Source of the DNA: Mortierella alpina
Taxonomy: Eukaryota; Mortierellomycota; Mortierellomycetes; Mortierellales; Mortierellaceae
NCBI GenBank assembly: GCA_029449245.1
Contig: JANATF010000008.1
Span: 1,736,001 to 1,800,000 of the forward strand
DNA: 64,000 nucleotides
Direction of reading: 5' to 3'
A model generated the notes under the pieces. It was not told the DNA's origin, searched no databases, and worked only from the letters and a program-made list of their open reading frames with translations. Both the position numbers and the translations under genes were made by a program. Below are positions 44,718-56,672 of the stretch, one piece after another. Position 1 is the stretch's first letter. The number at the start of each line of letters is the position of its first letter.

Positions 44718-46719
44718 ATGTCCACCGCTCAGAGTTCCGCTTCGGACAAACCATGGCCTTTCGCTGCCGGATATGACAACTGCCCTGAGGTCCTCGAGCC
44801 CATGCCATTGACGGTCAAAGGAACCATTCCTTCATGGCTCGAGGGTGTTCTGTATCGAAATGGCCCAGGGTAGGTGGAGTACACCTAACAAATGATGCGT
44901 TCATGGTAAAGGTTTTGCATCTCGGAGATGACGGCTAACTAATGGCCGAGGAATGAATAAATGTGATAGAACATACGAGCTGGAGACCGAATCTGGAAAG
45001 CAGATCCATATTCAGCATTGGTTTGATGGTTTAGCCCAGCGTAAGTGTGCCCGCTTGCTTGTCTCCCTTTTGTTGTTGCATGTGTGCAGGGTCAGAAAGT
45101 ATGTATGATTTTCTAAAACATCTACCCGTCATTTCTGGTGCCTTGTTTTTGTTTGGTTTCCGGACGGGGGTTCCGAAACAGTTCATCGCTACGAGATTGC
45201 AAAGGGGGGCAAGGTCTCTTATCGTTCCCGCAACACCTCAAGTGACCTCCATGAGCGTTACAAAAAGGCCGAGGCTGTCACTGGCGTGACATTCTGCCAA
45301 CGGGATCCCTGCAAGACCATCTTCAGCAAGTTCTTTACGACCTTCAAGACCGCAGCATTGGGTGGCACTCCCATGAGCGGAACCGATACGAACGTGGTTG
45401 TCATGCCAACATCCAACTTCCCAGGCTTGATGGACCGCGAAGACCGCAGCTCAAAGCAAGGGGATAAGAGCAGTGGGACCGGGCTTCGAAACCTGATCAT
45501 GAACACAGATGGCAACATCTTGCAAGAGATCAATCCCGTCACGCTCGAGCCCATTCGATTGTTTACTTACGGTGATATTGACGATTCACTCACTGCCAGC
45601 AACCTGGCGCCAGCGCACCCTTGTATTGATCCAGAAACGGGCGAGCACTTTACGGTCCTGCTGACGTTCGGTCCAACGGCCATCTACAAGGTCGTCCGAA
45701 TCCGTGCCTCGCCCAAAGGAACTCATCACGAGCCGGACTTGGATGTCCTGGCCGAGATTAAGTCTCCAAGGCCGACGTATATGCACAGTTTTGCGATGAG
45801 CAAGCGCTATGTGATTGTGACCCATTGGCAATGCGATTTCGCAGCCTGGGGTTTGAGTGTGCTGTGGTATGGCAACGCGTACGAGTCTTTCAGGGCGCAG
45901 GATCCCAATGTGAAGGCGACATTCTATATCGTTGACAAACTCCACGGAGGCCATGTGGCCACTTTTGAGTGCGACCCCTACTTCGCTTTCCACTCAATCA
46001 ATGCTTGGGATGAGGGTGATGACATTTATGTGGATCTTGCAACTTACAAGGTGAGAGTGGGAGAGTGAGCGAGACGATTTCTTTTTCTCGTGTCAACAAT
46101 GATGCTTACCCTCCCCTCTTTTTTTTTTTTGCTTTTTCCTCAGGACCATACAGTTATCGGTGACTACTACATCGACAACCTGAGAAATGAGACGTCTGGC
46201 AAACCGCCACAGCAGTCTGTTCTTCGCCGCTATAAGCTAAGCGGCATCTCCAAGCACGCCCCGTCCTCGCGCAAGACGCCTCCCAAGCCCGCGCCTGCCG
46301 AGGTTGTCTTCCAGCTGGACGCGTCCATCAACTTTGAGCTTCCGTCCATCAACCGTAACCGGTACCTCAAGAGCTACCAGTACGCCTACGGTGTCAATCA
46401 CTCCGGACTGAACAAGACCCTGATCTATGACCGCATCATCAAGGTTGATCTTCACAAGGTGGCCAAAGGCGATCAAACGACATGCGCTCAGTTCTGGGTA
46501 GAGGACCAGTGCACACCCTCAGAGCCCATATTTGTCGCAACGCCAAACGCGACCAAGGAGGATGATGGTGTGTTATTGTCGATCGTCTTGGATGGTCGGC
46601 GCCGAACAGGGTTCCTGCTCATCTTGGATGCTCAGACGTTGGAGGAGATTGCGAGGGCGGATATGCCCGAAGGTACGGTCGCGCCACACAACTTTCATGG
46701 CTTCTTCGTTGCCAACTAA
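44718..46719 (+). CDS. Carotenoid cleavage oxygenase
   Basis: Iron-dependent carotenoid cleavage dioxygenase family. Exon 1 (44718 to about 44869) encodes MSTAQSSAS to LYRNGPG, the family N-terminal motif; the next has IQHWFDGLAQ with an iron-ligand-type His. After an intron, VHRYEIAKGGKVSYRSR follows; further conserved blocks are YMHSFAMSKRYVIV and, before the 46050-46143 intron, FHSINAWDEGDDIYVD. The end APHNFHGFFVAN carries the last His. In Mucoromycota such enzymes make apocarotenoids leading to trisporic-acid-like sex pheromones; that role here is inferred. Confidence 0.85.
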
Positions 46720-46907
46720 GGTTCAGTTTCATCGTGTAATAAAGTTTTTAGTCTTTTCTTTCGTACAAGGGAGGGTTTATTGATGATGCTAAGATAAGTG
46801 TGCATGTAAGGTAGACCATGAGAATGAACAGTGGCAGGAACGAAAAGAGTGGTATGCAATTAAAGATGAAAAGGAAATGAAGAGGACGCGAACAAGGCAG
46901 AAGGCAT

Positions 46908-49321
46908 TTAAAGGTTGCGAATCGTATTGCGTCCTGCACTCCTCCTCTCTCTCCGTTCTGGTCCACCGCCTCCTCCACCATTCCTTGATGATGACGATGA
47001 TGATGATTGTGCACCACCTCGTCCACCTCTGCTGCCACCTCTGCTGCCACCTCTGCCACCTCTGCCGCCTCGGCCACCACGTCCGCCTCCAACGTTGAAG
47101 GTCATCTCCATGCCACCCGCAGTCGAGCGAGAGATGGTGTTGCCAGAGTTCTTGTCCTTGGCAACACGCTCTGCAAAAGATCTCTGGGCCTGTGACTTGA
47201 GAATGGGTGCAGAGCTGCTGCTTGCCTGTTGCCGGAGTGCTTCCATCTTGGGAATACGCTTGCGATCCTTGATGCCGGAACGGATCGATGTGATTTGCTC
47301 TGGCTTCTTGTTGCCTCCAGATTTGTATGTGCTCACACGGACCAGATCCTCGTCCGAATCCACATCGCTTCCATCGCTCTGGCTGTGTTCGCTGACCTCG
47401 ATCTCGTCGTCGCCCACGATACGGTAACTTGGCTTCTTGGTCGACTGAACAGGGTTGAGCAGCTTGAATTCGTTTGTACCCTCGTCCACCTGGAAGTCGG
47501 GGTTCGTGAACAGGTCTGCGAAACGGTTGTCCTTGAGCGCTCCTGTGGCCGCAACGGGCTCCTCGCCTGCCGCAACGGCCTTGCGACGAGCCTTGGCATC
47601 GTCCAACATCATCTTGGTTGCCAACTGCTTGTTGACCTTGGGCAACTTCATGGTCGCACGAATACGGGAACCAGACTCCTTTGCAAGTTTCTCCTTGGCC
47701 TCTCTCTCTCTGTAGTCGGTGTATGCGAACGGGTTGGCAATGGCCTTTGCCTTCTCGTAAAGTCGCAGATCGATAAAGAATCCGTGCATGTATGGCTTCA
47801 GTACAGCGCTGCCGACCAGGTGATCCAGACCCAAACTATTTGAGAAAAATGAGCATGGAAAGGACTGTTAGATGAGGTAACATCGAAAACATCGATCGGT
47901 CGGGAATGAAGGTAGGCACGTACGATGAAAGCTCCTTGCGGGTAACAAACTTGTAGTCGTCATAGATGTTCTGGACGGGGTTCTCCTCTAGTTCTTCCGT
48001 GAGGTTGTCGAGGAATGAGCACCATTTGGGGGCAGGTCCCAAGGATGGGATGTAGTAACTTTGCATTTGAATACCCTCGTTCGCCACAAACATTAGGCCA
48101 GAGTTATCGACCACGCACACGTCGTTAATGTCGTTGACGGGCTCGATGGAAGTGAAGTTCTTGCCGTTCTCCCGGTCCCAGATCTTGATGATCTTGCAAT
48201 CTGCAGAGACTACCTTGCTGCGGCCGTCCTCGCCCTGAGTGCCCTCGTGGAATGTCAAACTCTTGATAGGGAAGCCATATTGGTGATCCTTGACAAACAG
48301 AGGCACGTTGCTTCGGAGATCGTACATGAGCACATGTCCTGTAGACGTTCCGACTGCCATTGACAGTCCATCGTCTCTGAATTTAAGGGCAGAGATGCTC
48401 AGCGAGGACGAAAGGACATTCTCGGGCAACGAGGGTGCAAGAATACCAACCCTGCCACGAACACGCAAATCCCAGAACTCCACAGTTCCAGCGTCTGTAC
48501 CGCATCCATAGAGCAGGTGAGCTGGGTTGATCTCTCCGCAGTTAACGCCGTTTCCACCGGCAGGGTCGACATCCGTGACAAGCGAGTTCAAGAAGCGACC
48601 TTGTTCCAGGTTCAGTCGGTAAATTTCATTCGAAGAGCCGGTAACGAGGAGATCGCAAGATGGATAATGGTAGGTGAGGGACCGTCCAAATTTTGGGATC
48701 CTGGTTTTGAAATGAATGCCGCCTTGAGCCTGGAACTCGATACTGCGGTCAGACTGCAGATGTACAGTCTTTGTCCAGTCGTCCGAGAGGATTTGAAAGT
48801 CGACGTTTTCTGCATCCGTGTGACGATCAAACTTCATTGACATCTCTGAGTACTCGTACACCCTCATCTGGGGCTTGTAGACGCCTGATAAAAGCAGGAA
48901 GAGACAAATAGGTAAATGCCAAAGCTCGGAGGATGTTGATTTTTGGTGCATGCAACTGCTCTTTCATCCATATTTTCTCCTGCCCTACTGACCTGTTGCC
49001 ATAACGTATTTTCCATCGCGGGTTGTTCTAATCTTGAGCGATGCTTCTGGGAACTCGAAATCCTGGATAAGTTCAATACGGTGCCTCCACTCTGTTTTTG
49101 AAGTAAACATAAAAAATCATGGTTCTATCAGTTAGAAAGAAAAGAAAAAAGAGAAAGGCAGGCATCCTGTACTGTAGTCGAGAACTGAGGGCCGTACCCA
49201 AGTCGTTCTTTAGCGCCTTCTTGTTGCGTCTGGCCAGCCAGTCAGGTATGGACCGCGAGCCTTTTGATCCCGAGACGGTGTAAATCTTGACATTGTTGGC
49301 ATTTTGCACCTGCAGCGACAT
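46908..49321 (-). CDS. NOL10: NOL10/Enp2-like ribosome biogenesis WD40 protein
   Basis: Nucleolar protein of 18S rRNA maturation (yeast Enp2). It starts MSLQVQNANNVKIYTVSG and SRSIPDWLARRNKKALKND at 49321. Further exons give EWRHRIELIQDFEFP and the long WD40 body (48886 to 47930) with MRVYEYSEMSMKFDRH and LSDDWTKTVHLQSDR, typical of the family. The last exon holds the NUC153-like region (PDFQVDEGTNEFKLLNP) and a C-terminal RGG box with many GRGG/SRGG repeats and a Ser run. The RGG tail suggests RNA binding. It is divergent to FTR1 with ~340 bp between starts. Confidence 0.88.
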
Positions 49322-49662
49322 TGTGGAAAGTACTGTGTGGGAGGAGTGAAGAGACGAGTGCGACGGTGCAATGGAGCAAAAGGTAATGCTCAACCTGAAG
49401 GGCCAAAAAAAAAAAGAAACAAAAACAAAGTGTGACCACCTTCTCAAATCACGTGTATAGAGAGCCATGGAGCGGTGGGCCGTGTCCTTTACCAAGTCTT
49501 CGTCCTTCGCCCAGTTCCGCTCAGCACCAGCGCAAACACTTGCCCTGCTCCAGTCTTGCACTCTTGGCTAGCTGCCGCACACACTGCTACCCTTTAAAGC
49601 GCAGCAAACAGCTTCGGATTTACTTGTGCGCCAGCGTTAGGGCCACATTCCCACAGCACGCC

Positions 49663-51131
49663 ATGGGCGCAGAGGACTACTTTTCAATCCCCATCTTCTT
49701 TATCATCTTCCGGGAGACCACTGAGGCTGCCATCATCGTCTCAGTCCTGCTCTCGTTCCTGAGCCAGGTCTTGGCAGAAGACAATGCCATGCGCAAAAGA
49801 CTCGCTCGCCAGGTATGCCCTGGCCATTGTACTATTTCATATTCAGCCCTATCTGTGTAACTCACTGTTGCTTACGCCTACATGTAGGTCTGGGCAGGCA
49901 CCGGCCTCGGCCTCTTTGTATCATTCGCCATTGGCGCTGCATTTATTGCCATATGGTATGCAATCTGATTTGAGAGAGTCATGGAACGCGGATAGATCCG
50001 TCAATCGCAGGATGCTTCAAAGTGGAATGAAAGCGACTAGAGCAGCACGGAAAGGCAATCCTATCCAAACTCGTTGTTTACACTTCTATCAGCGTCGACA
50101 CAGCCGGATTAAGGAGTTTCAGATGTTCATCTCACCTCGGACCTCTTCTTTTTAGGAATATGTATAAAGCGAATTTGTGGGCAGCCAGTGAAGGAATCTG
50201 GGTGGGGTGTTTCTCACTCGTCGCTGTGCTCATGATCACGGTTATGGGTATCGCCATGCTTCGCACCAACCAGATGCAGGAGAAGTGGAAGTTCAAGCTC
50301 GCCAAGGCCATGGACGACGAAAACGCTCAGGGTCTCGGCAACCAGTCTCGAAAATACGCGCTCTTCCTCCTGCCACTTGTCACGGTTCTAAGGGAGGGGC
50401 TCGAGGCCGTCGTGTTTATTGGCGGAGTCACGTTCACGGAAGAGCCCAAGGCGATCCCGCTGGCGATCTTTGCAGGTGTGGCGCTTGGATTGATGATTGG
50501 ATTCGCCATCTACCGCGGAGGTAATAAGATGAGGCTGCACCCGTTTTTTGTCGGATCAACGTGTCTGCTGCTCTTGATTGCTGCTGGATTGGTCTCCAAG
50601 GGGATCGCTGCATTCGAGGCGGATTATTGGGGTCGAGTGACAGGCGCACAGTCGGATGACGCTGGCACTTTTGATCCGAGATTCAACCTTTGGGCTCTCA
50701 AGTGCTGCGATCCAAAGAAACCCGATGCAGGATGGTGGAGCGTGGCGAACGCAATGGTTGGTTGGAGCAACGTGGCCTCATACTGGACGGTAGGATCTTA
50801 TATCCTGTACTGGGCTTTGATTATTACTTGGCTGGTTAGGTCCAAAGCCAAGAGGGACAAAGTCTCCTCAGCCAAGCGACCATTACTATCGTCCTCAACC
50901 TTGGACAATCGACTCAGCGGAGAAGAGGAAGGGTATGACACGTCATACTGGCCTACAATCGTTCATTCTGGATCGAATGATATTCAGAGCCAACAGACAC
51001 TTGTTGAAGGCTCTGAATCTGGACAAAGTAGTGGTCACCTCCGGAATGTGACGCGAAGACACGATGGATATGGCTCTGTTCCAACATTAGCGACGGGGGC
51101 GGGAGGGCGTGACCTGGATCCTCCTGAATGA
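49663..51131 (+). CDS. FTR1: High-affinity iron permease Ftr1
   Basis: Plasma-membrane Fe(III) permease. Exons 49663-49812, about 49888-49955 and 50157-51131. Both REXXE iron-binding motifs are present: RETTE in TM1 and REGLE in a later TM segment. Seven hydrophobic segments are visible. The Cys-Cys pair (LKCCDPKK) lies in the loop before the last TM, and a ~100-residue Ser-rich cytosolic tail follows. No multicopper ferroxidase partner (FET3) is adjacent in this window, unlike the paired layout seen in many fungi. Confidence 0.9.
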
Positions 51132-51680
51132 CTCGCGATGCTGCCTTTACGAGATGCAAAGACACCGCCTCCACCGCCGTTGCCGTCTCATGGCTCACTG
51201 GCACCCCGACGGTCGATTGTCGTTGCAGGATTGTCGGTATCCTCAGGGAAGAAGCAAGACTGATACACCATCTCCTTTTTACCTTGGGTATTCGTTGAGG
51301 CAGTACGCCAGCGATCGTTCTATTATTTGTAAATATATATCCCGTTGCACAGGTTTACACAATCAGTCTTGCCGCTGTTGTTCACACAAAATGCCTCCAC
51401 GTAGGGCGAGATAGGTTAGTATCACGTGCTTTTCCGATGGTGATTGCTGGTCTCATCGCCATCACTGATCACCATTCTCTCCTTTTCTCCTCCTGAGCCT
51501 GCCCGTTTTGGCCATCCGTCTGTGCACCTCTGTTTGCATCGCTTCCTCGTCTGGCAACGGCCACTTTTGTTCACCGCAGACAATCTTCATACAAACGCAT
51601 AAGGAACAAAACTTTGCCGTGTTTTCGTTCCATCTTTCTTTTTTTTTTCTTCTAAAGTCCCTTTGAAAAGGCACTTTCAT
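51132..51680. other. Intergenic region FTR1-GET2
   Basis: About 550 bp holding the FTR1 3' end and the GET2 promoter with a T-rich leader near 51639-51649. Nothing else seen. Confidence 0.4.
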
Positions 51681-53028
51681 ATGTCAGACCAGGCAGAGAT
51701 TCTCAGGAAACGCCGCGAGGCCCGTCAGAAAAAGATTCTCGCTTCTGGAGAGTCGAGGTTGAGCAAGATTACAGGAACCGCAGGTACGAATGCCCAAGTC
51801 ACGCCATCACCCGCTGTCCTACTTGCAAGGGAGCAGCTTTTGAAAAAGGACCAGGAGGAGGAGAGGCTCAAGGCTCTGCAGGCTGCTGGAGGCAATGTAG
51901 GTGATGAGGCACCGGGAGCCAACAGGCAGAGCAATGCAGATGAGAGCAATGGACCACACGAAGGTACAAAAAAAAAAGAAGAAAACGAGTGCGGATGCAT
52001 CGGTTGACTGTTTACAATCGCATTGGTCAAGTCAGTATGAACTTGTCGCTGTAACTGACCCTATCTGGTCTGGGTTTTCTACACACTGCACTTACAGGCA
52101 GGACGCCGACGTTGCAGGTGCACAAGGATGACGAGGACACACCGCTTCCCAGCTCACCATCACAACATACAACAACTGCCACGAGGATGAGGTCACCTTC
52201 GACCTCCTCCACGACGAACTCGGCCACTCACGTCAGCGGATCGAAAACACCCACCGTTCAAGATCTTCACGACGCTGATCCAGACGACTCATTAGGCGCC
52301 CCTCCAGCACCTGTCGCTAGCACGTCGCCATCGTTTGGTAGTCACCAACAGAACCCATTCATGAGCAACCCGTTCCTGTCGCCACAGCACCATCAGGCAT
52401 TGACGAGGATGATGCAGGAAGAAAATGGATCTGCGGAAGGATCGAACTTGTCAATGAAACAGCAACAGCAACAGCAGCAGAGCGGCTTCCCTCCAGGATT
52501 CACAGTGATCACGCCTCAGGTGGACGAGTCGGCTCGGTGGTGGAAGCTGTTGCACTTTGTGCTCTCGGTGTTGTTGGGACTCTGGGTTGTCTACAGAGAA
52601 TATAGCCAGCAAGGTGATTTGGGGCGATTCGAAGGCCTTGCCAAAGAGAAGCCCTTGCCCTATGGAGCCTACTCTGTTGCACCCAAGGTAAGCATTCCTC
52701 ATGTCCTGTTGGACAGCTGTTATGATCCTTTGTTGCGTTTGGATTATTGCTCACCTCAACCAAATATTCTTCCAAATGTTAGCCTGTGTTCTGGTATTTT
52801 GTGACGATGGAGCTGATCTTGCAGTCGACACGCATGGCGCTACATGGCGTGACAGCGTCTCCCAGCAGCACGTTAGGCACCATTGCTGGATTCTTGCCCC
52901 CGCCCTTTTCGGATGCGATTCGGGTGTTTATGCGGTACCGCCTGATCTGGTCCTCGCTAGTTAATGATATGTCGGTCATTGTCTTCATCGTTGGCCTGAC
53001 AATCGTCTTCACGCACATGTTTTCCTGA
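51681..53028 (+). CDS. GET2: GET2-like receptor for tail-anchored protein insertion
   Basis: ER membrane subunit that recruits the Get3-tail-anchored protein complex. It starts MSDQAEILRKRREARQKKILASGESRLSKITG; the cluster of basic residues at positions 9-20 and the following SRLSKI are the Get2/CAML Get3-binding motif. Introns are at about 51965-52094 and 52689-52784. A long disordered Ser/Pro/Gln linker is followed by three hydrophobic segments (about 52540-52590, 52790-52890 and 52970-53025) near the C-terminus, as in the family. Confidence 0.82.
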
Positions 53029-53323
53029 ACAAAGGCAACCGACTAAAAAAAAAAAAAAGAAAGGAAAGGATCTGGATCTGTCTTCCGCGCTGTTTCACCG
53101 CCATTGCCTGCGCAGAGATGAGTAATAAAGAGAGATGTGCTAGAGTAAATAGGACAACAATACAAGCAATCCACATCTCTCCACTGTACAATCCATGAAG
53201 AAGAATATGAGAACAAAAGACCAATGATACTTGTTGAATGCAGTTTTATTTCGTCCTCCTTCTCTCTGGCTTGACACCTTTTCTTTCTTTGCCTCTCTAT
53301 GTTTTTTCCGGATCTCCTGGTTT

Positions 53324-54114
53324 CTATGCTGATGACCCTTCACTTGTGGCGCTCAAAAACTGTTTACAGATCTCGCTGGATTGTATCCTGGAGCATGAGA
53401 TCTTCTTGATATCGTTGTTGGCTAACAAGTCATAAAGGAAAAAAAAACACGCACACATATAGAGAGTGCGATGGATTAGAACGCTTGAGCAATTGAAATG
53501 AGCTAGAGAATCCATGTGCGACATAAACCTATGCAAGGGTTCTTTACCAAACTCGATGGTGAGCTCAGGGCTAACACCGGGTTGCTGAACCTTCTGGACA
53601 TCGAACTGGATGGCTGGGTTGTTGTACTGAATCCTGGGCATGTTTTCACGCAAAAAGTATCTAGAGTCATCATAAAGAACGAGAAAGAAAAACAAACGAC
53701 ACACCAGGTCCATTAGCGTTCGCTGTTTGTGAGGGAGGCCTAACGCGGCTTAGGAGTATCGACGACTGAAAGAGACGAGTGCTCTTAGCAGATCAGGTGT
53801 CATTTTCAGTCTTGAGCCGGTCCATTCTTTGTCGGGTTCCTGTCTAAGCTTTAAACTGTCCTTCCTGATGGCATTCCAGTCCTTGGCATCTATAGTCCCA
53901 TGCTTCCGGAGGTTTGCTGTCCGTTGCATTGGTTCTGTCTTGGTCATCCAGTTACAGTGGTGTTATTGGACAAGAAAACATGAGGCCCTTACCTGGCACC
54001 AGCATTGTCCGAGCGCCGAGAAAACATCAAGGTGACCTTCTTGACATCGGAGCGGAGCTTGATGGCACCGAGACCGTTGCGGAGGTCGTTAACGACAGTG
54101 TGAATCTTTGACAT
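53324..54114 (-). CDS. Mitochondrial ribosomal protein, L51/S25/CI-B8 family
   Basis: Starts MSKIHTVVNDLRNGLGAIKL, then VKKVTLMFSRRSDNAGAR. A ~330-nt intron is skipped, and the next exon continues YFLRENMPRIQYNNPAIQFDV, the thioredoxin-like L51/S25/CI-B8 core. A last small exon (about 53430-53324) encodes DLLANNDIKKISCSR and a short tail. Best fit is mS25 or fungal mL61 (Mrp49); I cannot separate these by eye. Confidence 0.75.
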
Positions 54115-54282
54115 GGTTGAGCTGTGTGGGTTGTTGGCGGTCAAGGTGCCTTTACTGCCGAAGGATGTGGGCGGTATAGTAAGGTAAATAAGAGTCACAA
54201 AAGTGTCAGCCAATGGGCTGTGGCTTTGTCTGTCCCCAACGCGTTCAAAGCTGAACTTCAGTTTATGGTTTGAGCAAAGAGG

Positions 54283-56672
54283 CTAGATAGACTGCAACAG
54301 CAATCCCGACATGGCTTCGTCCGACCGCATGCTGCTGCTGCTATTACTACTACTGTGATCGCTTCTCCGTGTCAATATCCGTTGAATAGCGGGGGCTGTC
54401 AAGATCAAGGCTGCAGTTGGTCTCTGCTCGCAGGCTGCGTGCATCATGGCCTTCATAAGCCGGATCAAATCATCGGAGAACATGCGCTGGCTGCTTGTCT
54501 TCTTTGTGAGCGTCGAATCGCTTGCGCCAACGTACAGCGCGGATGGAGCTATTGCTGCCACGATCACATTCGATGTCGAATGTGAGGAGCTAGGCGACTC
54601 CGTGGGTGGGGTTTCACAAGGGGTCGTCTCCGTTTTGGACTCATCCATAACGCCATCCATATCGATGTCTCCCTCCCGAAGGCGGTGCCATTCTTGACCC
54701 TCACCCGGCAGGTCACCGCTCTTGTTCATGACCATTTCATAGACTGTGATCCCGAGACTGAATACATCCGAGTATTTGCCGCATCCGCCATTTAAAAGTT
54801 CCATTGCCATATAGAACTTGTCTCCTTCCGTGATGTCTTTGGCTTCCACTGGAAAGGTAATCGAATGCCCAAAGTCGCCAATCTTCAGCGCTCCCGCGGC
54901 GGTGATAAAAATATTCTCCGGTTTGATATCTAGATGAATAATGTTGCTGTCATGAATCGCCCTCAAGCCCTAAATTATTATGGCAATGGCGTTTCAGTCT
55001 CCAACAATGCAGTAGAATGGCATTCAAATCATATAACGACCTCATCTTACCGAAGCAAGGTCGGCCAGACATTTCCATATTCTGCTTTCGCTAAATCCTC
55101 CGTATTTCTTTTGAGCAGCGAGAGCCGATTTCAAGCTACATTTCATGAAAACGCCCCGTTAGAGAATAGCACATTACCCTGAGAGGTCATCTATGAGAAT
55201 CGCGATGCACAAAAATATTACCTTCCGAGCTTGCAAAGCTCGAGTCGCATGTATATTTTCCCTTTCTGCTCCCAAGCCTCCAGTAACTGCAACACATTGG
55301 GCGATTTTTCCACGCGCCACATATTCCTGACTTCAGCCAAGTATCGTTTCCTGCAGGAGTAGCAGAGCAGCAGCAATGACGGTGAGAAAAAAATGGATTT
55401 GCGCGTCATAATCAACCACGAAGAGGATATCGCAGAAGCCACTACAATACCTTTCCATTGCTCCTTGCACTGTCTTGAGTAATCGTTTAACAGCGAAAAA
55501 ATCTTTGGTGGTCTTGCTCTGAACTTTCAGCACATCCGAGAACTGCCCTAGTCCCAAGACCGTCTCGCTGACATAAAAGTTCGCCTTGAGATAGTCCCTC
55601 GATCCAGGCGCGGTTTTTGTAAACATGACTAGGCAATGAGAGGCAAGGTTAAAATTCCGCTACATCAAATCACCCTCCATCACTGCACCCAAACGAAAAC
55701 ACAAAACTGGCTCGCACGCACCTCGCTTATCCAGCCGAAACAGTTCCTCGAGGTATTCTACCGTCAAGTGGTGTGGGTAGTCCGAGTACCACTGACTTTC
55801 TGACAGATAGTCCAGTTCAAAGCGTGCCTTTGGTTTTGAAGGTCCCAGAAACGGGTTATAATCCACATCGGATGCCCCGAATGGTGATGGTCTTGAGCTT
55901 GATGATTTTTGACAGGATATAGAGGGGCTGAATGGACTGGTCTTTGAAGGTGTTCCTGGAGGCGTTCCAAAGTTCGGAGGGGGTATAGGCGTGAAAAGCG
56001 CCGGGTCGATGTCTAAGCTCGAAAGGCCATGCTGAGTAAAATCTGGAAGTTTTGGTGGTCTAACATGGTCTAAGAGCCACCTTCATTGTTAATCCAAAAG
56101 TTCTCCAGCGCCAGATGTCGACGCATAGTGCCAGTCTATGAAAAGTGCAACTTACTCTGCAGACTTTTGAATCCTTTCGTCCGAGAGCCCGGTTCTTCGC
56201 CTGGGCTGGGTGTTTGATGATGTTTTCCAAGAAGAGTACCCTTTTCATGCATCCTTGTCAACAGCGAAGCCGTCCGCGAGAATCCTGACCGCATGTGAGA
56301 TGCTGTAGCTCCAGGGATTTTTGTTGGTGTTGAGAAACAGTCGTCGTCGTCGTCGTCGTCGTCGTCGTCTCGATGTGCTGGTGGCCTTAAAATCCGCCTC
56401 TTGGGCATGGCCGCCTCCCTCTCGCCTTCTAGAAGTATTGGATTCCGGTGGCCTTGTGGTGTTGAAATCACCGAGGTCGAAAGTCTTCTTTGCTCCAGTG
56501 ACTTTATTCCAGCGAGAAACGAGCTTGGCAGGGATGTAGAGGTGGTTGAATCAGTGTCGCTCTCCACGCCTTCATGCTGCTCTGGATCTAGATCTAAATC
56601 CATTGGAGTCCCAATGTCTTCCTGATCTGGCATAGCGCCGCTCTCTGTACTTGTAGTGCCGTCAGAGACCAT
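54283..56672 (-). CDS. WEE1: WEE1-like inhibitory kinase
   Basis: Kinase that inhibits CDK1 at mitotic entry. The first ATG in the main frame is at 56672. The N-terminal region is acidic and Ser/Thr-Pro-rich, with a run of ten Asp (GAC/GAT repeats, about 56339-56370) and CFSTPTKIPG, a typical Wee1-type regulatory segment. The kinase domain shows GLGQFSDVLKVQ, AVKRLL, a QLLEAWEQ-type strand, the catalytic loop HLDIKPEN, and DFGHS. After EGDKFYMA the usual APE motif reads A-M-E, so the conserved Pro is replaced. The domain continues DVFSLGITVYEM. The tail is short. At least five introns. Confidence 0.85.
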
